DNA of 64,000 nt from CAILZL01 sp963748005 (lineage in GTDB: Bacteria > Pseudomonadota > Gammaproteobacteria > Steroidobacterales > Steroidobacteraceae), in contig CAVVHH010000002.1 in NCBI GenBank assembly GCA_963748005.1, forward strand, positions 620,001 to 684,000, written 5' to 3'. The notes below the pieces were generated by a model. The model worked only from the letters and a program-made list of their open reading frames with translations. It was not told where the DNA came from and did no database searches. Shown here piece after piece: positions 1 to 8,280 of this stretch (within the stretch, counting starts at the first letter, position 1; the number at the start of each line of letters is the position of its first letter). The position numbers were made by a program, and so were the translations under genes.

Positions 1-846
1 AACCTGGCCATCGTGTTTGTGCTGAGTATCGTCCTGCACCTGCTGGGCGTGGATCGTATCGAAACCGCCAGTGGTGGCCTCGACATCAACAACCTGCTGA
101 TTTTCTCGGCAGTATTCGGTTTTGCCGGCTCATTGATTTCGCTGGCCATTTCCAAGTGGTCGGCCAAGCGCATGATGGGCGTGCAGGTGATTGAACAGCC
201 GCGCACCCCGCGTGAAATCTGGCTGGTCAACACCGTACAGCGCCATGCTCAGGCCGCCGGCATCGGCATGCCGGAAGTGGGCATTTTTGATTCACCCGAC
301 ATGAACGCCTTCGCCACCGGCGCGCGGCGCGATGCGGCGCTGGTCGCAGTCAGCACCGGCCTGCTGAACAGCATGAGCCAGGCGGAAGCCGAGGCCTTGA
401 TCGGCCACGAAATCAGCCACGTTGCCAACGGCGACATGGTCACGCTGGCCCTGATTCAAGGCGTGGTGAACACCTTCGTGATCTTCCTGTCGCGCGTGAT
501 TGGCTATGTGGTGGACCGCATGATTCTCAAGAACGAGCGCGGCCACGGCATTGCCTACATGGCCAGCATCTTCATCAGTCAGATGGTGCTGGGCATTCTC
601 GCCAGCATGATTGTCATGTGGTTTTCGCGGCAACGTGAATTCCGTGCTGACCGGGGCGGCGCACAACTTGCCGGCCGCGGCGCCATGATCGCCGCCCTGC
701 AACGGCTGCAGAATCGTCACAGCGAAGCTGCGCTGCCGGAAAAGATGGCTGCCTTTGGCATCTCCGGCGGCAAGGGCGTCAGCCGCCTGTTCATGACCCA
801 TCCCCCGCTGGAAGAGCGCATTGAAGCGCTGCGCAATTCACAATAA
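1..846 (+). CDS. htpX: HtpX membrane zinc metalloprotease (5' end outside window)
   Basis: This is an inner-membrane M48 protease of protein quality control, which cuts misfolded membrane proteins with FtsH in well-studied relatives. The frame is open to base 1, where N-L-A-I-V aligns with the first membrane helix of E. coli HtpX, so the start codon lies just outside the window. Visible are the motif GEVIEQP-like 'VQVIEQPRTPRE', NAFATGARRDAALVAVSTGLL, the zinc site HEISHVANGDM, two further hydrophobic helices, REFRADRGGAQL with the third zinc ligand, and the C-terminal FMTHPPLEERIEALR. The family call is secure. A strong hairpin with a T-run follows the stop codon. Confidence 0.97.
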   Translation, partial: NLAIVFVLSIVLHLLGVDRIETASGGLDINNLLIFSAVFGFAGSLISLAISKWSAKRMMGVQVIEQPRTPREIWLVNTVQRHAQAAGIGMPEVGIFDSPDMNAFATGARRDAALVAVSTGLLNSMSQAEAEALIGHEISHVANGDMVTLALIQGVVNTFVIFLSRVIGYVVDRMILKNERGHGIAYMASIFISQMVLGILASMIVMWFSRQREFRADRGGAQLAGRGAMIAALQRLQNRHSEAALPEKMAAFGISGGKGVSRLFMTHPPLEERIEALRNSQ

Positions 847-884
847 TGGGCGCAGTAATGCCCGATTGAAAATCGGACATCACC

Positions 885-917
885 GTAGGGGCGGCTCGTG
901 AGCCGCCCTTCTTTTTT
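885..917 (+). terminator. htpX terminator formed by a REP-like palindrome
   Basis: A 9-bp GC stem (889-897 with 900-908) is followed by TTCTTTTTT, the layout of a Rho-independent terminator for htpX. The same bases are a GTAGGGGCGG-type palindrome of the dispersed family seen elsewhere in the window, so the repeat may have been recruited as a terminator. Confidence 0.75.
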
Positions 918-981
918 CAGCAGGCCATGACACCATCCGGATTTTGAAGACGAAGCAGGGCGGTTCGCGAACCGCCCCTAC
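885..981. repeat. REPIN-like inverted pair of REP palindromes
   Basis: Two palindromes face each other: GTAGGGGCGG...CCGCCC at 885-908 and GGGCGGTTCGCGAACCGCCC followed by CTAC at 958-981. The GTAGG ends point outwards and about 50 bases separate the two, as in REP doublets (REPINs). The right copy ends two bases before the phrB start codon. Related pairs lie at 27887-27953, 62246-62330 and 62854-62921, the last two around a RAYT gene. Confidence 0.75.
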
Positions 982-983
982 CA

Positions 984-2426
984 ATGGAAAACAGTCCCCA
1001 CAAAACCGCCCTGTTCTGGCTGCGTCGCGACCTGCGTCTGGCAGACAATCCCGCGCTCGTCCACGCTCTCGACGAGGCGGAGCAAATCATTCCGGTGTTC
1101 ATTCACGCGCCTGAAGAAGAAGCGCCGTGGTCACCTGGCGCGGCCTCTTTATGGTGGCTGTATCACTCTCTTGCTGCCTTGCAAAAGGACATTGCGCAAC
1201 TCGGCTCACGCCTGATCATCTGTAAAGGCGCAAGCTTGGCCACATTGCAACAGCTCATCAGGGAAACCGGCGCCACGCTGGTGTGCTGGAACCGTTTGTA
1301 TGAGCCGGCGGTAATTGCCCGCGACAAGCACATCAAGGCAACCCTGAAGGATCAGGGCATCGCTGTCAGCAGTCACAACGCAGCGCTACTGTTCGAACCC
1401 TGGGAAGTACGTAACCAGCAGGACAAGCCATTTCGCGTATTCACGCCGTTCTGGAAACACTGCCAGACGCGGCTGGCACAGCAACCATTGCCGCTGCCCG
1501 GACCCGCAGCAATACCCGCTGTCGCATCAGAGCTATCTTCGTTGTCACTCGCTGAACTTGAACTGTTGCCCACCCTTCCCTGGGATGCCGGCCTGCGCCA
1601 ACACTGGCATCCCGGCGAAGCGGGGGCGCATGCACTACTGCAAACCTTCATCGATACAGCGGCACGGGATTACAAGACCGAACGCGATCGCCCTGACAAA
1701 CCCGGCACATCACGACTGTCGCCCCATCTGCACTTCGGCGAGATTTCACCACGACAGATCATCGCGGAGTTCAGTGCGCAGAATATTGCAGCCGATGCCT
1801 ACGTGCGCGAACTGGGCTGGCGCGAGTTCTCGCATCATCTGCTGTATCACTTCCCGCACACCAGCGACCAACCCTTGGACGAACGCTTCAACAATTTTCC
1901 CTGGGACAAAAACACAGCCGGATTGAAAGCATGGCAACGCGGAAAGACGGGCGTCCCGCTGGTGGATGCGGGCATGCGCGAGCTATGGCACACCGGTACC
2001 ATGCACAATCGCGTGCGCATGGTGGTCGCGTCGTTCCTCACCAAGAACCTGCGTATCCACTGGCTGGAAGGCGCACGCTGGTTCTGGGACACGCTGGTGG
2101 ACGCCGACCTGCCCAACAACACGCAGGGCTGGCAGTGGACCGCAGGTTGCGGTGCGGATGCTGCGCCCTACTTTCGTGTATTCAATCCCGTGTTACAGGC
2201 CGAGCGATTCGATCCGCAGTTTGCGTACATCCGCAAATGGCTGCCGGAACTGGCGCGCCTGCCCGACAAATGGATTGCCAGACCCTGGGATGCACCTGCT
2301 GCAGAACTCAGCAAGGCAGGCATTGAACTGGGAAAACACTATCCAGCACCGATTGTCGATCTGGGATTGAGCCGTGAAGCCGCGCTGACTGCCTATTCGC
2401 AGATAAAGAAAGACGCCAATTCTTGA
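984..2426 (+). CDS. phrB: Deoxyribodipyrimidine photolyase
   Basis: The product is a 480-residue DNA photolyase, which reverses UV-induced cyclobutane pyrimidine dimers using light and FAD. The N-terminal alpha/beta antenna domain opens with TALFWLRRDLRLADNPAL. The FAD-binding part shows TSRLSPHLHFGEISPRQ, WREFSHHLLYHFP, and the signature GWQWTAGCGADAAPYFRVFNP. Length and motifs fit class I bacterial CPD photolyases; a cryptochrome-DASH identity is less likely but not excluded by eye. The ATG follows a REP palindrome directly and no Shine-Dalgarno sequence is visible, so translation initiation may be weak or leaderless. The gene converges on the oxidoreductase at 2595. Confidence 0.95.
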   Translation: MENSPHKTALFWLRRDLRLADNPALVHALDEAEQIIPVFIHAPEEEAPWSPGAASLWWLYHSLAALQKDIAQLGSRLIICKGASLATLQQLIRETGATLVCWNRLYEPAVIARDKHIKATLKDQGIAVSSHNAALLFEPWEVRNQQDKPFRVFTPFWKHCQTRLAQQPLPLPGPAAIPAVASELSSLSLAELELLPTLPWDAGLRQHWHPGEAGAHALLQTFIDTAARDYKTERDRPDKPGTSRLSPHLHFGEISPRQIIAEFSAQNIAADAYVRELGWREFSHHLLYHFPHTSDQPLDERFNNFPWDKNTAGLKAWQRGKTGVPLVDAGMRELWHTGTMHNRVRMVVASFLTKNLRIHWLEGARWFWDTLVDADLPNNTQGWQWTAGCGADAAPYFRVFNPVLQAERFDPQFAYIRKWLPELARLPDKWIARPWDAPAAELSKAGIELGKHYPAPIVDLGLSREAALTAYSQIKKDANS

Positions 2427-2474
2427 GCTGGATTTCTTGCCGCCAGAACGTCGGCACTGCACTTAGCCTGTGGT

Positions 2475-2566
2475 CTGGAGTGGTTATTCAAAACCGTCGC
2501 GCGGAGGGATCCGCGCGTCGAGCCTACATGGATGTACTGGTGGCGTGTTTTGAATAACCACTCCAG
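2475..2566. repeat. Long inverted repeat between convergent genes
   Basis: A perfect 20-bp inverted repeat (2475-2494 CTGGAGTGGTTATTCAAAAC and its complement at 2547-2566) encloses 52 bases that hold a second hairpin, CGCGCGGA-GGGA-TCCGCGCG. It sits exactly between phrB and the convergent oxidoreductase gene. It may act as a bidirectional terminator or be a small non-autonomous palindromic element. There is no T-run and no gene inside. Confidence 0.7.
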
Positions 2567-2594
2567 ACGGCAGGCGATCGAAGCTGCACCAGCT

Positions 2595-3620
2595 TCATAA
2601 CAAGATACGCCGCTGCTCAACATGACTGGTGCGCGCCGCTTCTATCACCCGCATCACTTCCCTTGCTTCAGTACCAGACACCGGTACCGGCGCACCTTCC
2701 TCGATCGCGCGCTGCATGCTGCGATAGAACTCCACCCAGTTGCCACGCTCCGTCGGCACGTGCTCACGCCGCCCATGGGCATCGACGAGTTGTGCTGATT
2801 GCGCATCCGGCTCAATGCCGAATTCTGCAGATAAAGGCTCCATGCCCGCACGCAACTGCGGTTCCTGCACATCCAGTCCGCCCTTGCTCAGCGAACCCAG
2901 CAGGCCATGAATCTGATAACGGCCAATGTTGTCCGCAGTAATGGCGCTGGAGCCGATGTGAATACGCAGCGCGCCCTTGCCCATCCAGATCTCGAAACCA
3001 TCTTCCACTGTCGCACCGGGCCGTTGCGTCAGCAGTTCTGCCTGCAGCCACTCCGGCGTGCCGAACAGGCATAGCACCTGATCGATCAGGTGCGGACCGA
3101 GATCCAGCAGCAAGCCGCCACCGGCCTCTTCATGTTCGCGCCAGCGCTCAACCACCTTGGGCCGATAACGATCCCAACGAACCTGGAAGCGATAGATATC
3201 ACCGAGACGGCCGGAATCTAGCACCTGCTTCAGCGTCAGAAAATCGCTATCCCAGCGACGATTATGAAACACGGCAAGACAACGACGCTGTGTCTGCGCC
3301 GTCTGCAGCAATTCATCGACCTCGCGCAGATTCAACGCGAAGGGTTTGTCGATCACCACATGCTTGCCCGCCTTGAGCGCAGCCATCGCCTGCGGTGCAT
3401 GCAGGTGATTGGGTGTGGCAATCACCACCAGCTCAATCGCGGAATCAGCCAGCAGGCTGTCCAGTTCTGCATGCACCGGCACATCGCCGAGCGATTGCCG
3501 CACCCGTTCCGCCTGGCGCGTCACCACGCCACGCACCTGCATGCCGGCGGCACGAATCAACGGGCAATGAAATTGCCGTCCCGCAAGCCCAAACCCCACC
3601 ACCCCAACCGAGAGGCTCAT
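2595..3620 (-). CDS. Gfo/Idh/MocA-family NAD(P)-dependent oxidoreductase
   Basis: This 341-residue protein starts with a Rossmann fold (SVGVVGFGLAGRQFHCPLI). It carries the HVVIDKPFALN segment typical of Gfo/Idh/MocA enzymes, and WREHEEAGGGLLLDLGPHLIDQVLCLFG of the C-terminal alpha/beta domain. Such enzymes oxidise or reduce sugars, inositols or related polyols with NAD(P); the substrate cannot be told from sequence. The start chosen at 3620 overlaps the stop of the upstream TPR gene as ATGA, so the two are probably translationally coupled. An in-frame start 30 bases upstream would give a less family-like N-terminus. It resembles the E. coli YdgJ/YhhX subgroup. Confidence 0.9.
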   Translation of the reverse strand: MSLSVGVVGFGLAGRQFHCPLIRAAGMQVRGVVTRQAERVRQSLGDVPVHAELDSLLADSAIELVVIATPNHLHAPQAMAALKAGKHVVIDKPFALNLREVDELLQTAQTQRRCLAVFHNRRWDSDFLTLKQVLDSGRLGDIYRFQVRWDRYRPKVVERWREHEEAGGGLLLDLGPHLIDQVLCLFGTPEWLQAELLTQRPGATVEDGFEIWMGKGALRIHIGSSAITADNIGRYQIHGLLGSLSKGGLDVQEPQLRAGMEPLSAEFGIEPDAQSAQLVDAHGRREHVPTERGNWVEFYRSMQRAIEEGAPVPVSGTEAREVMRVIEAARTSHVEQRRILL

Positions 3621-4351
3621 CCCAGCTCCCGCTTCGCCGCGTCGAGCCACTCGCGCTGTTCCTTACGAAACACCGCGCCGGCCAGTTCGGCATTGGCGAG
3701 CAATTCCTTCAGCATGCCATTGGCCTGTTCAACCTGTCCCTGACGTTTGAGCAGCAATGCATGGCGATACATCGCCTCGGCGCCGGAGTAATACTTCGAA
3801 AGCGCCTTGTATTCACTCAAGGCCTTGTCAACATTGCCCTCGCCTTCCAGCGCACGTGCATACAGCAAGTGACCTTCAGGTGACTTGAAGTCGGGGTTGT
3901 TGGCAATCAATTCATCCAGCGTACGTCGCGCCTCGGCAATCTGCCCCTTGGCGAATTGCGCCTTTGCCAGGCCCAGCATCAACAGCGGCTCATGACTGTA
4001 AATACCAGTCATCGCCGCGCGATAGTGCTCCATGGCTTCATCGTAGCGGCCGCGATCAAACAATTGGTCAGCCACCTTGCGACGACTGTCGACACTGTCA
4101 TTGACTGCCAGCTTCTGGCTCGCCTGACGCAGGTCACGATGCGGATCAACAGTTTTACGCAGGCCGGACGCGGCGCGCCTGGCCGTGCGGCTGCCCATCA
4201 GCCCGGGCAGGATCTCCACCACGAAATAGGCAATGCCGCCAATCAACGGCACAAAAATAACCAACCATATCCACAAGGTATTACGCCCGGTCTTGACGAT
4301 GTGAATGACCAGGGCGACCTGGAACAGGATGGGCAGGATCCAGTACAACAT
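3617..4351 (-). CDS. Membrane-anchored TPR protein
   Basis: The 244-residue product has two hydrophobic helices in its first 50 residues (ILPILFQVALVIHIVKTG and LWIWLVIFVPLIGGIAYFVVEILPG). This arrangement resembles the N-terminus of cardiolipin synthase-like or PLDc_N proteins. A cytoplasmic-looking helical region with tetratricopeptide-like repeats follows (RRKVADQLFDRGRYDEAMEHYRAAM, PLLMLGLAKAQFAKGQIAEARRTLDELI, GHLLYARALEGEGNVDKALSEYKAL). TPRs usually mediate protein-protein contact. No enzyme motif is visible. It is the first gene of a two-gene unit with the downstream oxidoreductase, overlapping it by 4 bases. A functional link between them is not established. Confidence 0.75.
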   Translation of the reverse strand: MLYWILPILFQVALVIHIVKTGRNTLWIWLVIFVPLIGGIAYFVVEILPGLMGSRTARRAASGLRKTVDPHRDLRQASQKLAVNDSVDSRRKVADQLFDRGRYDEAMEHYRAAMTGIYSHEPLLMLGLAKAQFAKGQIAEARRTLDELIANNPDFKSPEGHLLYARALEGEGNVDKALSEYKALSKYYSGAEAMYRHALLLKRQGQVEQANGMLKELLANAELAGAVFRKEQREWLDAAKRELG

Positions 4352-4451
4352 GGAAAAGCAGCTCGCTTAATGCGCCAGAGTGCCAGCATCTTACTGGTCT
4401 GCGCATACGAACTGAACTCCGGATCACTCGCCGGACGCGCCCGGCGGCCTG

Positions 4452-5954
4452 TTATGCCGCCGCGCGCAAGCCCGTGATGTTGACCGTGCGCGTATCCAGC
4501 TCCAGAAAGCGCCGCAGCTTCTCGCCCAGTTCGAACATGGGGTTGGACACGTCACTGAGCTTGCTCATTACCAGTTGCTGCGCCGCCTCATGCCGGCCCG
4601 TTTCCATCAGCTGCAATACCTGTTCGATAGTGGCGATGTACTCGATGCGCAGACTCCAATATTCTTCGGCCAGCCGGCGCTCGTCTTCGCGCGTCACCGT
4701 ATTGCGATAACGCGGCCACAGTTCGGAAATGCGGTCGCGATTGTGCTGGAAGCTGATGCGCGATGCCGCCACGCCGTCGGCGCTGCGGGCAATTGCCGCA
4801 TTCATGGCCAGCCGCGCATTCTCGCGCTGATAAATCAATATTTCGCCGATCAGCGCCGCCGCCGCCATCTGATCGTCGCTCCAGTTGCGCCGGAAGAACC
4901 CGATCTGCTTGATCAGTTCGCCCGCCTGTTGCTCCATGACTTTGCTGACACCGGAAGTCTCATCGACCAGGCCGGCGTTCTGCTGTGTCGCTGCGTCCAG
5001 TTGCGCTATCGCCTGGCTGATCTGGGTAATGCCCGTGGCCTGTTCGTCGCTTGCAGCGGCAATGTCGACAACGAGGCCTGTAACCTGCTTGACCCTGGCC
5101 GTGATCGCAAACAGCGTATCGCCTGACGCCACGACCAGTTCGGCGCCACTGCTCACCCGTTCCCCTGAAGCGCTGATCAGTTCTTTCACCTCCCTGGCAG
5201 CCTTTGCGCTGCGCTGCGCGAGTGCCCGCACTTCTTCCGCCACCACGGCAAAGCCGCGGCCTTGCTCGCCGGCGCGTGCCGCTTCCACCGCTGCATTCAG
5301 CGCCAGCAGATTGGTTTGAAAGGCTATCTCGTCAATGACACCTACGATCTCGGCAATCTGGCTGCTGGCTGCCTTGATCTGGCTCATGGCGTCAATCGCG
5401 CGCTGCACTTGCTGGGCGCCGGATTCTGCCTGCTGCGAAACCTGCATGCTCAGCTCCCGCGCCTGTAGCGCACGATCCGCATTCTGCTTCACCGTTGCCG
5501 CCAGTTGCTCGACGCTGGCAGCGGTCTGTTCCAGCGCCGCAGCCTGAGTTTGCGTGCGTTCGTTCAAGCGCTCATTACTCAGGGCCAGCTGTCGCGAGGT
5601 GCCGGCCACCGCCAACGCACGAACGCGCACCGTACTGACGATTTCATCCAGCTTGCCTTCCATGCCCAGCAGCGATGCCTGCAACACGCCGAAAGCGCCA
5701 CGCCGTTGTGTGGGGCGCGAGCCGCCCAACTGGCCGGCGGCAATCTGCTCGGCCAGCACGGTCGCAGGCTGCAGCGACGCGTGCAACGACCAGGTCAGCC
5801 ACGCAGCGATTGCCGTAGCAAATGCTACAGCCAGTATGCCCAGCCACGCTGCACCCAGCCCCGTAATACCCAGCACCACAATACCCAGCGCCAGTAGTGC
5901 CAACGGTACAAAAAATTGCGCACTGATCAATGCAGCTTGTCGTGTTCGGCTCAT
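4452..5954 (-). CDS. Methyl-accepting chemotaxis protein with C-terminal helical domain
   Basis: This is a chemoreceptor-type signalling protein of 500 residues. Residues about 10-52 form a membrane hairpin (two hydrophobic helices with almost no periplasmic loop), followed by a HAMP-like stretch and the cytoplasmic coiled coil. The hairpin tip EIAFQTNLLALNAAVEAARAGEQGRGFAVVAEEVRALAQRS, which binds CheA/CheW, is intact. After the coiled coil there are about 130 more residues rich in helices (YQRENARLAMNAAIARS ... RLAEEYWSLRIEYIATIEQVL ... RRFLELDTRTV) resembling a four-helix-bundle sensor, here at the C-terminus. The start is MSRTRQ; a longer frame exists upstream but is encoded by a repeat element. 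The ligand is unknown. Confidence 0.9.
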   Translation of the reverse strand: MSRTRQAALISAQFFVPLALLALGIVVLGITGLGAAWLGILAVAFATAIAAWLTWSLHASLQPATVLAEQIAAGQLGGSRPTQRRGAFGVLQASLLGMEGKLDEIVSTVRVRALAVAGTSRQLALSNERLNERTQTQAAALEQTAASVEQLAATVKQNADRALQARELSMQVSQQAESGAQQVQRAIDAMSQIKAASSQIAEIVGVIDEIAFQTNLLALNAAVEAARAGEQGRGFAVVAEEVRALAQRSAKAAREVKELISASGERVSSGAELVVASGDTLFAITARVKQVTGLVVDIAAASDEQATGITQISQAIAQLDAATQQNAGLVDETSGVSKVMEQQAGELIKQIGFFRRNWSDDQMAAAALIGEILIYQRENARLAMNAAIARSADGVAASRISFQHNRDRISELWPRYRNTVTREDERRLAEEYWSLRIEYIATIEQVLQLMETGRHEAAQQLVMSKLSDVSNPMFELGEKLRRFLELDTRTVNITGLRAAA

Positions 5955-6394
5955 GTTTGTCTTGTCTCTCCACGTTAATATCCGACCGTCGTTCTCGTAC
6001 TTCCTGTGCTCCGTGGTCCCCCTTCGGGGATTTCGCAGCATCACATTTGTACATCCTGTACGGCCGCCACTCTCGCACTCCTGTGCTCCGTGGCATTTGT
6101 ACATCCTGTACGGCACAAAAAAGCCGCCATCCAGCAAACGCGTCATGCGGCTGGAAATGGCGGCATTGCCACAACAGGTTTACTCCCGGGACGGCGTTCA
6201 TCAGTACGCCATCGTCCGGCTCCACGCCAGACGATCAGATACTTTGCAATCGCCATGCCACGCTTTCTGCGGTATTTACCGTGTTTTATGCGCAAGCCAT
6301 CACGCTTTCCCGAACCCCGCCGATCCATTGTTGGGCACGACGGTCAGATACCGCGCCGTCGCAGGGCACGACCAATTGCCATTAGAATCACAGG
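5955..6394. repeat. Intergenic region with short repeats between MCP and FAD-dehydrogenase genes
   Basis: This 440-base divergent spacer holds the promoters of both neighbours and a repeat cluster at 5993-6114. The 21-base unit CATTTGTACATCCTGTACGG plus C occurs at 6044-6064 and 6094-6114, and TCCTGTGCTCCGTGG at 6002-6016 and 6079-6093, with a TCCCCTTCGGGGA hairpin between. The same composite, about 70 bases, recurs at 28794-28860. Bases 6115-6394 show no further recognisable element. Confidence 0.7.
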
Positions 6395-7816
6395 ATGACA
6401 ATTCCTGAACAGCATCTGCAGCAATTGCGTACCATCGTCGGCCCAAGCGGCTTTCTGGACCATGCTAGCGACATCGAACCGTTTCTGGTGGATCACCGTC
6501 ATCTGTATCGCGGCGCAACACCGCTGGTGCTGCGTCCGGACAGTACTGGACAGGTCGCGCAAATACTCAGGCTGTGCCACGAGCAGCATATCGGCGTGGT
6601 ACCGGTGGGTGGTAACACCAGTTACTGCGGTGGCGCCACACCCTCTGGTGATGGCACACAAATCGTGGTGTCGATGGCGCGTTTGAAACGCGTGCGCAAT
6701 ATCGATCCGTCCAACTACACGCTGACCGTTGAATCGGGTTGCGTGCTGGCTGAGGTTCAGCGAGCTGCCGAGCAGCAGGATCGTCTGTTTCCGCTCAGCC
6801 TCGGCTCGGAAGGTTCCTGCCAGATCGGCGGCAATCTCTCCACCAATGCGGGCGGCACCGCCGTGCTGCGCTATGGCATGGCGCGCGATCTGGTGCTGGG
6901 ACTGGAAGTGGTGCTGCCCGATGGCCGCGTGCTCGACGATCTCACCGGCCTGCGCAAGAACAACATGGGGTATGACCTCAAGCATTTGTTCATGGGTGCG
7001 GAAGGCACGCTGGGCATCATTACCGCAGCCACGCTCAAACTGTTTCCGCTACCGCGCACGCGCGTCACGGCGCTGGTGGCGCTGAATGATCCTGCGGCTG
7101 CCGTAAGCTTGCTGTCGCAGCTGCGCAGCAGCGGCATTGACGCGCTGGCGACATTTGAACTGATGCCGCGTAACGCAGTACAGCTGGTGTTCACTCACAT
7201 GCAGGGCTTGAGTGACCCATTCGATGCCGCACATCCCTGGTATGTATTGCTGGAAGCCACCACTATTCAGTTGGCTGAAACGCTGAGCGAAGAGCTCACG
7301 GCGGCACTTTCCGACGCAGCTGAACACGCGCTGATTCGCGATGCCCTGCTCGCGCAGAGCTCGCAACAGCGTGAAACCTTCTGGCGTATTCGCGAATCGA
7401 TTCCGGAAGCGCAGACCCGCGCTGGCGGCAGCATCAAACACGACGTGTCGGTCACCATCAGTGATGTGCCGCGTTTCATTGAAGAAGGCGTGAAGCTGTG
7501 CCAGAGGATTGCACCGGAAGGTGTGATGGTGGTGTACGGTCATCTCGGCGACGGTAGCCTGCACTTCAACATCAATGCGCCGGCACACGATGATCGCACT
7601 GCCTTCTTTGCCAAGGTTCAAACGCTCAATCACGCCATGCACGAACTCATTGCCACGTATCGTGGCAGTATCAGCGCCGAACACGGCATCGGCCAGCTCA
7701 AGCGCGACGAACTGGCGCAGTACAAGAACCCGGTGGCGCTGGCGGTCATGAAGTCCATCAAGCAGGCGCTGGATCCACACGGCATCATGAATCCGGGGAA
7801 GGTGCTGTCGATCTGA
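6395..7816 (+). CDS. FAD-linked 2-hydroxyacid dehydrogenase (GlcD/D2HGDH-like)
   Basis: The 473-residue flavoprotein belongs to the VAO/PCMH FAD-binding family related to D-lactate dehydrogenase, glycolate oxidase GlcD and D-2-hydroxyglutarate dehydrogenase. The N-terminal half shows the FAD-binding PVGGNTSYCGGATPSGDGTQIVVSM, ESGCVLAEVQ, LGSEGSCQIGGNLSTNAGG and FMGAEGTLGIITAATLKLFP. The C-terminal half has the FAD-oxidase C domain with VYGHLGDGSLHFNI and the terminal ISAEHGIGQLKRDEL, whose histidines shape the active site and metal site. It probably oxidises a D-2-hydroxyacid and passes electrons to a quinone or cytochrome. The exact substrate is not resolvable. It stands alone on the plus strand. 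Confidence 0.9.
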   Translation: MTIPEQHLQQLRTIVGPSGFLDHASDIEPFLVDHRHLYRGATPLVLRPDSTGQVAQILRLCHEQHIGVVPVGGNTSYCGGATPSGDGTQIVVSMARLKRVRNIDPSNYTLTVESGCVLAEVQRAAEQQDRLFPLSLGSEGSCQIGGNLSTNAGGTAVLRYGMARDLVLGLEVVLPDGRVLDDLTGLRKNNMGYDLKHLFMGAEGTLGIITAATLKLFPLPRTRVTALVALNDPAAAVSLLSQLRSSGIDALATFELMPRNAVQLVFTHMQGLSDPFDAAHPWYVLLEATTIQLAETLSEELTAALSDAAEHALIRDALLAQSSQQRETFWRIRESIPEAQTRAGGSIKHDVSVTISDVPRFIEEGVKLCQRIAPEGVMVVYGHLGDGSLHFNINAPAHDDRTAFFAKVQTLNHAMHELIATYRGSISAEHGIGQLKRDELAQYKNPVALAVMKSIKQALDPHGIMNPGKVLSI

Positions 7817-7854
7817 TGGATACGACGAGCTATTTAGATCGGACACAGCTTCGG

Positions 7855-7957
7855 CGTAGGGCGGGTTAGCGGTCCACCGCGTAACCCGCCATCAAAAAAC
7901 TTCCATTGATGGATTCATTCATTCGGCGCAGTGCGCTGCGCTTACCGACGCCCTACC
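7855..7957. repeat. Palindromic repeat, copy 1 (GTAGGGCG ... CGCCCTAC)
   Basis: The element has inverted ends GTAGGGCG/CGCCCTAC and begins with a hairpin GGCGGGTTA-GCGGT...ACCGC-TAACCCGCC (7860-7890). It continues with ATTGATGGATTCATTCATTC and CGGCGCAGTGCGCTGCGC. A second, very similar copy lies at 8667-8760 and a partial, interrupted third at 8861-8972. Copies 1 and 2 are in the same orientation on either side of the DUF6883/DUF4926 pair. Confidence 0.8.
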
Positions 7958-8046
7958 CAACATCACTGCTGGTTACGCGTCTGGATGGGCCACGGGTGAC
8001 GTTGCGCATTCCCCCGACCCGCACGGGCGCCGCTCGCGCGCCGTTG

Positions 8047-8277
8047 TCAGGCAGCGTCCAGCCGTCGAACAGCAAGCAAATCGTTTCGACCAACCGGGCG
8101 AACCTGGTCCGTGCCAAGTGTTACCACGGCCTGGGTGCTGCCCGCTGCGGTTACAAATTCAACCTCAATGGCGTGAGGCGAATAGATCTGCACCACAGCT
8201 CCGATATCTCCCTTCTTTAAACCATGGCTCGGGACATCAACGGTCATGACGACAGTGTCCAGTTCTCGAAAGGTCAT
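8047..8277 (-). CDS. DUF4926 domain protein
   Basis: This 76-residue protein has the DUF4926 pattern: FRELDTVVMTVDVPSHGLKKGDIGAVVQIY, then EVEFVTAAGSTQAVVTLGTDQVRPV. It is a small SH3-like beta protein of unknown biochemical function. It starts three bases after the stop of the DUF6883 gene, so the two form one transcription unit. DUF4926 and DUF6883 genes are often seen side by side; a toxin-antitoxin or immunity-like role has been suspected for such small pairs but is not shown here. Direct repeats flank the pair, which suggests gain as a unit. Confidence 0.8.
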   Translation of the reverse strand: MTFRELDTVVMTVDVPSHGLKKGDIGAVVQIYSPHAIEVEFVTAAGSTQAVVTLGTDQVRPVGRNDLLAVRRLDAA

Positions 8278-8280
8278 TGC

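Noticed and set aside
885..981. CRISPR-like spaced repeats
   Set aside because: Only two palindromes in inverted orientation; no regular spacer array and no cas genes. The same holds for the pairs near 62 kb.
5955..6146. Longer N-terminus of the chemoreceptor
   Set aside because: The extra residues are encoded by the intergenic repeat and precede the normal membrane hairpin.
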